A stretch of 64,000 nt of DNA from Rhynchopus euleeides (lineage: Eukaryota; Euglenozoa; Diplonemea; Diplonemida; Diplonemidae). Under the pieces are notes generated by a model. It searched no databases and was not told where the DNA came from. It worked only from the letters and a program-made list of their open reading frames with translations. The stretch covers positions 744,001-808,000 of the forward strand of contig OY723324.1 in NCBI GenBank assembly GCA_963210315.1, in the 5' to 3' direction. Below, piece after piece: positions 32,957 to 41,867 of this stretch (within the stretch, counting starts at the first letter, position 1; every line of letters starts with the position of its first letter). The position numbers and the translations under genes were made by a program.

Positions 32957-33370
32957 ATGCTCACCCTCCTCCTGTTGTTGGCTGTGGCTGCTGTAGAGGT
33001 TCCCCTCGTGACGGCTGCACCTCGGACATTCGTACCAACACCGGCACCTGAGACACCGGCACCTGCCACACCACCTGCAACACCAGCACCTGAGACACCG
33101 GCACCTATCATACCACCTGAAACACCAGCACCTGATACGCCGGCACCTCAAACGGACGCACCCGTGACACAGGCGCCTGTGTTGGAAGGCAGCTCAGCCC
33201 CCACCAGTGCCATCGTCGGTGGTGTTGTTGGCGGTGTTGCATTCCTGCTGTGCGTAGGCGTCGCTTTTTGTCTGGGGGAGCGAAACGCTGCCACAAAGGT
33301 GCCCTCGACAACCTCCCCAACGGCACGGACCCGTGAACAGGACTATGTGGCCTTGTCTGCTATCAACTGA
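32957..33370 (+). CDS. Mucin-like single-pass membrane protein
   Basis: A 137-residue type I membrane protein. Signal peptide at the N-terminus (MLTLLLLLAVAAVEV, cleavage likely near TAA at about 20-22). Residues 23-75 are a P/T/A repeat, (T)PAPETPAPATPP-like, a likely O-glycosylated stalk. The membrane span GGVVGGVAFLLCVGVAF is at about 87-103. The cytoplasmic tail of about 30 residues ends DYVALSAIN. A paralogous span and tail lies at 33990-34180 and a related 5' end at 60978-61060, so this is a gene family. About 85 bp before the ATG, including GCCTGCAGACAG (a possible splice acceptor), are shared with the 61 kb copy. Likely cell-surface protein; ligand or role unknown. Confidence 0.78.
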   Translation: MLTLLLLLAVAAVEVPLVTAAPRTFVPTPAPETPAPATPPATPAPETPAPIIPPETPAPDTPAPQTDAPVTQAPVLEGSSAPTSAIVGGVVGGVAFLLCVGVAFCLGERNAATKVPSTTSPTARTREQDYVALSAIN

Positions 33371-33446
33371 GTTGCGTGGTCAAGAAGGCGTCGACATCCC
33401 TGTTGGCAGGGCTCACTGTCTCACGTTAGAATTGCATTAGAGTTTC
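33371..33446 (+). repeat. Conserved 3' flank of the membrane-protein family, copy 1
   Basis: GTTGCGTGGTCAAGAAGGCG, then a variable piece, then CAGGGCTCACTGTCTCACGT and TAGA follow the stop codon directly. The same sequence follows the stop at 34180. Conservation just 3' of the coding region fits a shared 3' UTR or processing signal. Confidence 0.65.
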
Positions 33447-33456
33447 CCTCTTACTA

Positions 33457-33650
33457 GTGACGAGCGACGAAGCGTAGCGAAGTCGCGAAGTAAGGAAGGA
33501 AATCGTACGACTGAAGCTTTCGGATTAGCACCTTCATGCCACAGGGCCTCAACACAGCCTTGAGACGCCTGTGCGCTCAACAAAAAGTTGTCCGGAACTG
33601 TTCTCCCACAGTTGCTGGACAGGGTCTACAATAAAGCGAAAGGGGTACGA
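33457..33650 (+). repeat. Dispersed repeat family G, copy 3 (full)
   Basis: Full-length copy: GTGACGAGCGACGAAGCGTA, then AAATCGTACGACTGAAGCTT, GGATTAGCACC, CAGGGCCTCAACACAGC, CTGTGCGCTCAAC, GTTCTCCCACAGTTGCTGGA, and ATAAAGCGAAAGG. Lies 87 bp after the membrane-protein stop. Non-coding. Confidence 0.75.
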
Positions 33651-33989
33651 TTTTTTATCGATCAGTGCGGCAGGTCCTGCATTTCTTGCCCCGCTTCTTG
33701 TCAACATCTTCAGGATCCGACAGATGCCCGTCTCAGAGAAGTAGGGGGTTCGTTTCTCCCCCACTCTCCCAAGGAGTGGAGCAGAGTCGGCTGTGGATGT
33801 GCAAACACCGTGGATGCACGGCACGAGGGGTCGTTCTTTCGTTCCCCGTTTCCCCGCTGTGGCGTGTCTGCTCACACGCCCTGTGCCATCCCGTCTTGTT
33901 GGTTTCGTGTGCGAGGTGGTCACTCTCGGCCATCTCGCACGATGCTCAGAATACTCCCTTTCCGCTGAAGTTGCTTCGGCACGATACAT

Positions 33990-34180
33990 CATTTCTGTAC
34001 TCATCATGTGCTATCATCGGTGTCATTGCTGGTGCCATTGTTGCACTCGTGGTGGGCGGAGGCGTGGGTTTCTGGCTGGGGAAGCGGCAGGCTGGCCCTC
34101 CGCTGAACAAGGGTTCTGCAGACAGCGAGGCGCCTGCACACCCGAACAACTACGTCTCCCTCCCCACTGTCGTCAACTAA
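33990..34180 (+). pseudogene. Truncated paralogue of the mucin-like membrane protein
   Basis: The last 55 or so residues are intact: membrane span GVIAGAIVALVVGGGVGFWL, then a tail ending NNYVSLPTVVN, parallel to the YVALSAIN end of the 32957 gene. No signal peptide or stalk precedes it in frame, and no good ATG lies close upstream. It is followed by the family 3' flank (34181-34260). It could be the last exon of a spliced gene whose first exons I cannot see, but there is no clear GTATG donor upstream. Confidence 0.55.
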
Positions 34181-35372
34181 GTTGCGTGGTCAAGAAGGCG
34201 TCACCGCCCCTGTTCTGGTGTGCCGGCGACAGGGCTCACTGTCTCACGTTAGAGTTTCCCAATCATCTGTGCTTACCCCAAACCCTCCCGATTGATGTGC
34301 ATTTCTAGTTCTTGTCAAAGCATGTTCATCGGCACGGCATGATTCCTTCCCCTCGTGTTGGGCACTGTGGATGTGGAAACGCCAGTGCATTTCACGAAGG
34401 GTCGTCGTTGCATGCCTGTCTCGATGTCGCATTCCCCTTTTGTCTGTGACGTCTGCCTCCATCGCTCCGAGCCACCTCTTCGCATTGCATTGCATTGCAT
34501 TAGTTGATTTGGCATGCGAGGTGGCCACTCTCGGCCGTCTCACGCGTTGCCCTCAGAACGCACCCTCCGCTGAACATCTTCAAATTGCTTCGGCACGTGA
34601 TCCCTCCCTCTCTCTCTTCCCTCCCTGTTGCACCACAACCAGATACGCGACAGCCACCCTCCGCCTTGTGTGGCCACTTGCTGGCCGTGCAGACTCTGTT
34701 GCGGTGGCTTCGCTCGTTTGTGGCCTCTGTGTTGTCACACACCTCCTGTTCCTGCGAAATTCGACCCCACCGATACTAAGTCCGACGACAGCACTTCGGG
34801 AACTGGCTTTTGCCGCCCGAGATTTAATCGGCAGGTTGCTGTCCTGCGGTACGGCATCACCGTGTGACGTGCCCAGCTCAGTATCCAAGAGGGCCTGCCG
34901 AATGGGGTTGTCGTGGGAGCACAGTGACGAGTGTGTGTGTGATGATGTGTTCCGTTTTGTACCCCGTCTTTCTTCATCAGTGACAGACGTGGTTGGACCG
35001 TCTGAGAACCACTCGGTGTGATGCAACAGTGAGATTCAACCAGTTCTGGGAGTTTCAATCACACGCTCGTATCTGGTTTTTGAGAGTTACGCTCACAACA
35101 CAGGAACGTATGTGAGTGCAACTCCTTCCGGAACCAACTCGCAGCAGGTGTATGTGGTGTGCTCTCCCTTTGACGAGCACCGTCGACCCTTCTGCTTCTC
35201 ACAGATTTGCACAACACACAGGTTCTGTTTGGCTTTCACAGCAGGCCGTGCAAAAGGAAGCGCAGCATCAGAAGGAGCTAGTGATGCAGACATCTGCAAT
35301 ATGCGAGTGCCGAAGAAGTCTGCGACCCCACAGCACCGCACCCTAGAGGCTGGGGGTATTTCGCTTTGACCT
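34181..35372. other. Decayed duplication of the membrane-gene region
   Basis: 34365-34600 is a diverged copy of 33787-33995. Shared words include CTGTGGATGTG.AAAC, TGCGAGGTGG.CACTCTCGGC, and CGCTGAA then TTGCTTCGGCACG. No span or tail follows, so only the flank was kept or survives. The rest, to 35372, has no recognisable gene. Confidence 0.55.
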
Positions 35373-35575
35373 GTTACGAGCGACGAAGCGTAGCGAAGTC
35401 GCAAAGTAACGAAGGAAATCGTACGACTGAAGCTTTTGGATTAGCACCTTACATACCACTTCGCAGGGCCTCAACACAGCCTTGAGACATGTGCGCTCAA
35501 ACAAGAAGTAGTCCGGAACTGTTCTCCCACAGTTGCTGGACAGGGTGTCTACAATAAAGCGAAAGGAGTGCGATG
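35373..35575 (+). repeat. Dispersed repeat family G, copy 4 (full)
   Basis: Very similar to 33457-33650 throughout, from GAGCGACGAAGCGTAGCG to TACAATAAAGCGAAAGGAGT. It lies about 220 bp before the receiver-domain gene. Confidence 0.75.
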
Positions 35576-35796
35576 TTTTGAAAATGGCATTCAGAATTCT
35601 ACCGCTCTACACCACACCAACACCAACACCACCCACACAGCGCCACATCACTGGGGGTCGGAGCAGGGCCGCAGGCCCTGCGGGAGGGTGATATTCGGCC
35701 CCTCTCACCCACCCCGACCCCCTCCCCCTCCGCTCTCCCTTGCGGTGTGGGAGGGTAACACACACACACATCGCCCCGCCCCCTGGGGCTTCAGCC

Positions 35797-38700
35797 ATGC
35801 CGGATGGCGGCGAAGAATGGACACCTGGGGTACCCCGTCAGGCCCCTGTGCCTGATGACCACCGAGGGGATGCCACCGTCGGGATCCAGCTCTGCGAGCA
35901 GGAGTCGCTGCAGACGTCGCGCTGCGCGTTCACTGAAGGGGATCGTCGGGAGATTGACGTGAGGTGCCGCGAGTCATACGCCAGGTGCCAGGGGGTGGTT
36001 GGGGGGAAGACCTCGCCCAAGGTGCTCGTCATCTCGTCGAACCAGTGGGAGCTAATCTCGCTGAGCTTCCGCTTGCGGCGCCTCGGGTGTGTATGCCACA
36101 CCGCAAAGCGGGGCAGAGATGCTTTCCGATTCTGGGAGGACCAGAGGTCGCACTCCTCCCCCTTCGACGTGGTGCTGATCGACCGTGACATGGATTGGAT
36201 TGGCGGGATCGAGTTTGTCCGGATGGTCCGGAAGCACCACAGGGCACACCACTGCAGGCCCACTGCAGTGATAGCGATCTGCAGAGGGAAGGACAATCCG
36301 CTGAAGGTGCTGCAGGAGGGGTTCGACCACTTCATCAAGGTGCCCATCGCCCTGCAGAGCTTCACCTTCGCGGAGCTGCTGCTCCCAGAGTATATGAGGG
36401 ACCGGGCCAGGATTTCGCTGTTCAGCAGGCAGCCCGCTTATCAGAGGATATTCGAGGTCTTCGACAGTGTTACCCAGCTGAGCGAAGCGATACAACGGCA
36501 GCTGCAGGCAGCTGAAAGCCGGGGGGACACTGCTCATCTCGAGGAGATGGTCGTTGCGCTGAAGGGGAAATGCAGTGCTCTGGAGCATGAGATGATCAAC
36601 CATCAGGCGAAGGAGAGGAACGAAGAGGGAAATGCAGAGCTGATGAAACGCCTGAAGGAGGACAACAGGCGCCTGAAGAAGGATAACGTGATACTCACCG
36701 TGACAAACCGGAGGTTTCTGAAAGGCCCTGTCATGAAGATACACCCCAACAGGCAGGGGAGTGTTGCGTGGAAGCAGCAGGAGATGGACGACATGATCGG
36801 GCGTCTGCAAGACGACAACGAGACCCTCCAATCCGACGTGGATTTCCTGGCAAACCGCTACCGCCTGGCGGACGGGGGGAACCCGCTCGAGGAGAGGCGG
36901 CAGAACCTGGGCTCTGCCATCATGAAAGCCCTGGGGCCGAACAGCAAGAAAGGCAAGCCACGCGGAAAGGGTGGCGGTGGTGGTGGAGGCGGCGGCGGCG
37001 GCGGTGGTGTTTCAGACGAACCCCTCCCCAAGTGGGCCGAGCGGTACTTCTCAGCCCTGCTGAAGCTGGAGGCGCTTGAAGGTTCTGAGATGTCACTCTT
37101 CGACAGCCAGCCTGGGGAGAAGCCTGTCCAGCTGACGATGGAGGAGCAGCGGCAGCAAGATGACATGCCCTCCTACGCACGCATCAGGCGATACGGCGAG
37201 GAGGCCTGGGGCAACGCGCGTGCCAGGTCGAAGGTCTGTGCTGCAGAGAAGGATTTGGATGGGTTCGCCGAGGCGATGTCGCAGGGGACCCACAAGCAGT
37301 TTATGGCAGACATCTTCCGTTTCATGAGGGAATACCATGGGAATCTGGACACCACGTTCTGCACGCTGCTCGCCCAGGTGAAAAAGGTGACCCTCAAACC
37401 TGCCACCGATGCCAATGGGGTGCTGAAGTCGGTGTGGGGTGCGCTCGCCAGGTTCACCACACGCATCGAGCAGCTGGAGCTGTCGTTTGTTCATCTCATC
37501 CGCGATGCATCTACCCACCTCGCCGCGGGGATGACGGAATCCAGCGGGTTTGCCTTCTCCAGGCAGTTCTTTGATGATGATGATGCCGATGATCATGCCG
37601 CCGCAACCCAGAGTGGGGCAGGCGACCCCACAGCGCATTCTCATAACCCCTTTGGAAAGATGAAGCGCGTCAACATGGGTGTGAAGGTGGAGCGTCTCCT
37701 GCAGCGGAAGGTGGAGGAGCTGGAGAGCCAGTACAACGAGAAAAAGGAGCTGGCATCCTTGAAGGAGAAGCAGATCCAGGACAAGTTTGACAACCTGGCG
37801 GAGGAGCATTCGACTGTGAAGAAGGAGCTGGCGGCGAAGGAGCAGACGCTGATGGAGATCCTCACACTACAGCAGAATACATACCGGGTTGCGCAGGCCC
37901 TGCAGAGGGGGAGGCAGGCTAGGGGGAGCCTCGATCAGGGCCTGGAGACGATCTACCAAAAGATGCGTGTTGTCACCGAGACGCATCTCGAGGGGCGTGC
38001 GTATGACACCGACAGCACCTTCGAGAAGTATAAAATCCTGATGGAGCCGCTCCCTCCTCCAGGGGTTGGTGATGGATCTCCCGAGCCGATGTACACCTCA
38101 AACAAGGTGGTCCAGACCGACCCCATCGACGACTGGCAGCCACTCGACTGGGGAAGCAACAGATCCAATTCACGCGCAGGAACCCCTCACACAGATGTAA
38201 CAGGCTCTGCCAGCAGGGGGCACGGCACGCCCTACCGAGATCCATCACATGCCCCTTCTGACGGCTGGGCGGGCGAACCGGGCAGCCGCGCGGGGTCCTG
38301 TGTAGACTCGGAGGGGCTGCCGGTCCCCCGCCCCAACGCCTACCCCCCGGATGGCGGGAGGGGAGAGAGCCCCGAGGGAACTTCACCCTACCGCCAGCAG
38401 ACCAGCGAGAACCCCCAGCAGGGGTACCCGCATGCCGACCAGCCAGAGTCACCCCTGGGCCCTCACAGCGGTGCTGGCGTCTACCCCGGGGGTGCCGGAG
38501 ATGCTGCCGCTGGGGAATACCGCCCACCCCCAGGGTCCCCTCTGTGGAGTGACACCGGGATGGAGCTCCCCGGGCTTCCGAAGCCGTCGCCCTCGAGAGC
38601 TGCGTTCCTCGCGGGTGCGGCTGGAGGGGGGGTGCATGTCGGCGGGGCGGGGCGGGTCGTCTCGCCCTATGGGGGTGGGGGGTATTGTGACCCATCCTCA

Positions 38701-40353
38701 CTCCACGAGTACTACGAGCCTGAGGTGGCAGCCCCGTCCCACGGGCCTTTTAAAAACCGGAGGGCGATGCGGACCCCGAAAATCGAGTTCAAACTCCCCA
38801 GCTTCGACTCGGGTCCCCTCGGGGGTGGAGGTGCTGGAGGGGCGGGGCCTGGCGGAGCTGGGCCTCCTGTGAGCCAGTCAAATCTGACAGGGTCGGGTAA
38901 TAACTCACGGAGCCCGATTGTCACGGCGGCGGAGACGCTGACCCAGCTGCACAACCACAGGATGCTGCGGCATGTCAGGAAAGGGGACTCACCGACGCGA
39001 GGGAGAAACCCGTCGCCTCTGGGGGCTGGCCCCATCCTCGGCATGGGTGGGCGTGACCCCCAGTCGCACAATGGAGCCCCCCACGCAGCGGCTGATGCAT
39101 CCGGCGGTGGGGCTGCGGGGTACCCCTCGGGAGCTACCGCTGGGGAGGGGCAGCTTGGGGGAGGCGAGAGGCATGCCTACGCCTGGTCTAGCATGATGTA
39201 TAAGAAGGCGAAGGGGAATGGGGAAGGTCGGCTGAGGGAGGCGTTGGACAGGAGGTATATCTCCCCCCCGAAGAAGGCGAAGCTGATGACTGCGGAGGAG
39301 GCTGTTGTGGTCGCGGTGTCTCCCAAGAATAAGAAGAATGCTGGCCCCGGCGCATTTGGGGCAACGAGGCATGCCAAGCCGCAGGGAGTTGGTGGGGGTG
39401 GGAATGCGGTGGGGGATCCGGAGGATTTGCCGGTCAGGCCGTACCCTCCGAGCAACGCCGATCTGAGAGGCGTGGACACGCGGGATATGCAGCGCGAGGT
39501 CCGCGCGCAGCCCCGCGGGTTCGGGGTGAAGCACCACGAGGGGATCGTGGTCTCCCCCGTCAGGGCCAGCCTCCTCATCACCTCCCGCACGGATGACCAA
39601 CTCGGCTTCTCGGGGAAACACCCTGCAGGCTTAGGCCACGGGCCTGGGTGGCCCTCCCAACACCCCCAGGACCTTTCCGACGCCGAAGAGGTTCTTCAGA
39701 CGATCCAAGGGCTTTTTGGAGGAGGGAAGAGAAAATCAGCTCCTGTGGGTCCTGGGGGGAAAGGCGCTTCCAAGCATGCAGGTGGTGCAGAGCAGCGGGG
39801 AGGCGAAGGAGGGGTGGTTGGAGTGGCGGTGGGGGTCGGCCATGTGCAAGCGGAGGCTGTCGTGGGGGATGGCGGAGAGGGGGTGGAGGAGGAGGAGGAG
39901 GAGGGGGACGCGGGTCTGAAGACTTTGGAGAAGTTTGAGTCGATCTGCCAGCTGGATGTGCTGCGGGAGAAGGCGCAGAACAAGGTGAACAACACGGGGA
40001 TTGTGTCGGCGCTGACCGGGTTTGGGTCGATATACGGCGGGCAGACGGCGGACCCGCTGGCTGCGGAGGGGCTGCTGATTCCCAAACCCCCGCCGAACCG
40101 GGGGATTCTGCAGCAGAGGAAGCCGGGCGGGTCAATCACCGGGGTGTTGGTCGCGGTTGATAGTGCCACAGCGTTTCTCTCCAGCCTCGACAAGCAGCCG
40201 TCAACCACCACGCTTCCTGCAGTGTCTCCGGTTCGGCCGGGGAGGACCCACAAAGGGCATGTCCTGCGGACGATGAATGCAGCCGCAAGTCAGAACGATG
40301 GAGACACAGACCTGCAGGTCTCTGGTCTCCTGGCGAAGTTGCCAGGTTACTAG
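35797..40353 (+). CDS. Large protein with degenerate receiver domain and coiled coils
   Basis: A 1518-residue single-exon protein. Residues 74-190 have the order of a CheY-like receiver: strand KVLVIS, candidate phospho-acceptor D129 in DVVLIDRD, and lysine K181 in FIKVPI. The acidic pair after strand 1 is SS (80-81) and the usual T/S after strand 4 is replaced (AICRG), so phosphorylation is doubtful. Charged heptad-like coiled coils follow at about 210-360 and 620-720. A poly-glycine run is near 395-405. The C-terminal half (about 750-1500) is P/G/S-rich and mostly disordered, with basic patches and an acidic EEEEE run. No kinase or output domain is visible. Start ATG 35797 follows CTTCAG at 35789-35794, an acceptor-like site. 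Element D2 begins 12 bp after the stop. Confidence 0.82.
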   Translation: MPDGGEEWTPGVPRQAPVPDDHRGDATVGIQLCEQESLQTSRCAFTEGDRREIDVRCRESYARCQGVVGGKTSPKVLVISSNQWELISLSFRLRRLGCVCHTAKRGRDAFRFWEDQRSHSSPFDVVLIDRDMDWIGGIEFVRMVRKHHRAHHCRPTAVIAICRGKDNPLKVLQEGFDHFIKVPIALQSFTFAELLLPEYMRDRARISLFSRQPAYQRIFEVFDSVTQLSEAIQRQLQAAESRGDTAHLEEMVVALKGKCSALEHEMINHQAKERNEEGNAELMKRLKEDNRRLKKDNVILTVTNRRFLKGPVMKIHPNRQGSVAWKQQEMDDMIGRLQDDNETLQSDVDFLANRYRLADGGNPLEERRQNLGSAIMKALGPNSKKGKPRGKGGGGGGGGGGGGGVSDEPLPKWAERYFSALLKLEALEGSEMSLFDSQPGEKPVQLTMEEQRQQDDMPSYARIRRYGEEAWGNARARSKVCAAEKDLDGFAEAMSQGTHKQFMADIFRFMREYHGNLDTTFCTLLAQVKKVTLKPATDANGVLKSVWGALARFTTRIEQLELSFVHLIRDASTHLAAGMTESSGFAFSRQFFDDDDADDHAAATQSGAGDPTAHSHNPFGKMKRVNMGVKVERLLQRKVEELESQYNEKKELASLKEKQIQDKFDNLAEEHSTVKKELAAKEQTLMEILTLQQNTYRVAQALQRGRQARGSLDQGLETIYQKMRVVTETHLEGRAYDTDSTFEKYKILMEPLPPPGVGDGSPEPMYTSNKVVQTDPIDDWQPLDWGSNRSNSRAGTPHTDVTGSASRGHGTPYRDPSHAPSDGWAGEPGSRAGSCVDSEGLPVPRPNAYPPDGGRGESPEGTSPYRQQTSENPQQGYPHADQPESPLGPHSGAGVYPGGAGDAAAGEYRPPPGSPLWSDTGMELPGLPKPSPSRAAFLAGAAGGGVHVGGAGRVVSPYGGGGYCDPSSLHEYYEPEVAAPSHGPFKNRRAMRTPKIEFKLPSFDSGPLGGGGAGGAGPGGAGPPVSQSNLTGSGNNSRSPIVTAAETLTQLHNHRMLRHVRKGDSPTRGRNPSPLGAGPILGMGGRDPQSHNGAPHAAADASGGGAAGYPSGATAGEGQLGGGERHAYAWSSMMYKKAKGNGEGRLREALDRRYISPPKKAKLMTAEEAVVVAVSPKNKKNAGPGAFGATRHAKPQGVGGGGNAVGDPEDLPVRPYPPSNADLRGVDTRDMQREVRAQPRGFGVKHHEGIVVSPVRASLLITSRTDDQLGFSGKHPAGLGHGPGWPSQHPQDLSDAEEVLQTIQGLFGGGKRKSAPVGPGGKGASKHAGGAEQRGGEGGVVGVAVGVGHVQAEAVVGDGGEGVEEEEEEGDAGLKTLEKFESICQLDVLREKAQNKVNNTGIVSALTGFGSIYGGQTADPLAAEGLLIPKPPPNRGILQQRKPGGSITGVLVAVDSATAFLSSLDKQPSTTTLPAVSPVRPGRTHKGHVLRTMNAAASQNDGDTDLQVSGLLAKLPGY

Positions 40354-40569
40354 ATCGGAGGAAAGCACGGTGGGATCTTGTAAATTTTACATGTATAACT
40401 ACAAGTATATACATGTATTATACATGTATAATACTTGCATGTCAACTATTATACATGTATAATACATGGATATGCCTGAAATATACATGTAAAATACATG
40501 TATATCAAGTAAAAATACAAGTATAATACTTGCATGTCAACTATTATACTTGTATTTTTACTTGATATA

Positions 40570-41378
40570 CCGTAAACGGAAATATTGTGGACCGTAATAA
40601 AGGTGAACCGTACTATAGGTGGACCGTAAAAAAGATGGAACAAATGGGATTTTTCCGGAACTTGGAACATTTTTACGGTCCACCTATTTTACGGTTGGGA
40701 TAGTGGACTTGGCGGTTTTTTTTTACGAATTCCTTCGACGAAGTCGCGAAGGAACCAAGGAAATCGCACGACTGAAGCTGCAGGATTAACACCGCAGGGC
40801 CTCAACACAGAGTGTGCGCTCACCATCGTCCGGGAACTGTTCTCCCACAGTTACTGCAGGGTGTACTACACTAAAGGAGTACGATTTCCCTGAATTTTCC
40901 GGGCACTGATTCACGAATTTACATCTGGAGGGAGCCCGGTGGTCTCAGCTTCTGTCTGCGCGCCCTGCCGTACTGTGGCTGCTTTTGTGGGCTCGTGCAG
41001 CAGGTTCTACTTTTACTTCTACCGGAACGCTCCTTGCATGGTACTACACTTCTCGAGGTGTGGTGGTGGGTGAGTCTCGAGGTGAGTGGTGGTGATCGTG
41101 CCCTTTCCACACGCAGGGAGGACTTGCTTCTCTTGCTGGTGTTGGTTGCGGTGGTGGAGGGAGGGTCCAAAGCTGGGAGGTCGGGAGGCCTACGTGCGGG
41201 AGTCTGCGGCGTGGAGGCCGCAGTCCGCGCCCCGCAACCCACCAGCCCGCGGGCGAAAATTGCATTGTCTTTTCCATATTCAGTCCCAATAAATGGTGGA
41301 CCGTAAAAAAGATGGAACGTTTGGCCTTTTTTTGGGAACTTGGAACATTTTTACGGTCCACCCTTTTTCCGTTTACGG
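40570..41378. mobile_element. MITE H (CCGTAAACGG ends), TA target, inside D2
   Basis: CCGTAAACGG at 40570 and CCGTTTACGG at 41378, with further inverted blocks (GTGGACCGTAA, GGAACATTTTTACGGTCCACC). Flanked by TA on each side (40568-40569, 41379-41380). The empty site TTGATATACATG is present at 41725-41740 and 30275-30295, proving a TA duplication. Fits a Tc1/mariner-type MITE. The interior holds a family G repeat copy (40732-40888) and unrecognised sequence. Confidence 0.85.
40732..40888 (+). repeat. Dispersed repeat family G, copy 5, inside MITE H
   Basis: TCGACGAAGTCGCGAAGGAA, AAATCGCACGACTGAAGCTG, CAGGGCCTCAACACAG, TGTGCGCTCA, GGAACTGTTCTCCCACAGTT, then AAAGGAGTACGATTTC. This is the only copy lying inside a TIR element. 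Confidence 0.68.
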
Positions 41379-41867
41379 TACATGTATTTTACATGTATAT
41401 TTCAGGCATTTACATGTATTTTACATGTATAATACTTGTCATGCAAGTATTATACATGTAAAATACTTGCATGACAAGTAAAATACATGTATAATACTTG
41501 CATGACAAGTAAAATACTTGCATGCAAGTAAAATACATGTATTTTACTTGCATGCAAGTATTTTACTTGTCATGCAAGTATTTTACATGTATAATACTTG
41601 CATGACAAGTATTATACATGTAAAATACATGTAAATGCCTGAAATATACATGTAAAATACATGTATATCAAGTAAAAATACAAGTATAATAGTTGACATG
41701 CAAGTATTATACTTGTATTTTTACTTGATATACATGTATTTTACATGTATATTTCAGGCATATACATGTATTATACATGTATAATAGTTGACATGCAAGT
41801 ATTATACATGTATAATACATGTATATACTTGTAGTTATACATGTAAAATTTACAAGATCCCACCGTG

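Larger units (their letters stand above)
40366..41867. mobile_element. Element D2, just 3' of the receiver-domain gene
   Basis: CACGGTGGGATCTTGTAAAT at 40366 is matched by its complement ending at 41867. Flanks are AG (40364-40365 and 41868-41869). The interior is almost entirely palindromic words (TACATGTA, CTTGCATGCAAG, TGACATGCAAG) that make large inverted repeats. MITE H (40570-41378) is inserted in it. Given the position, D2 probably lies in the gene's 3' UTR. Confidence 0.83.

Noticed and set aside
36052..36831. Long minus-strand open frames opposite the receiver-domain gene
   Set aside because: GC-rich antisense shadows of a well-supported + strand gene with no domain of their own.
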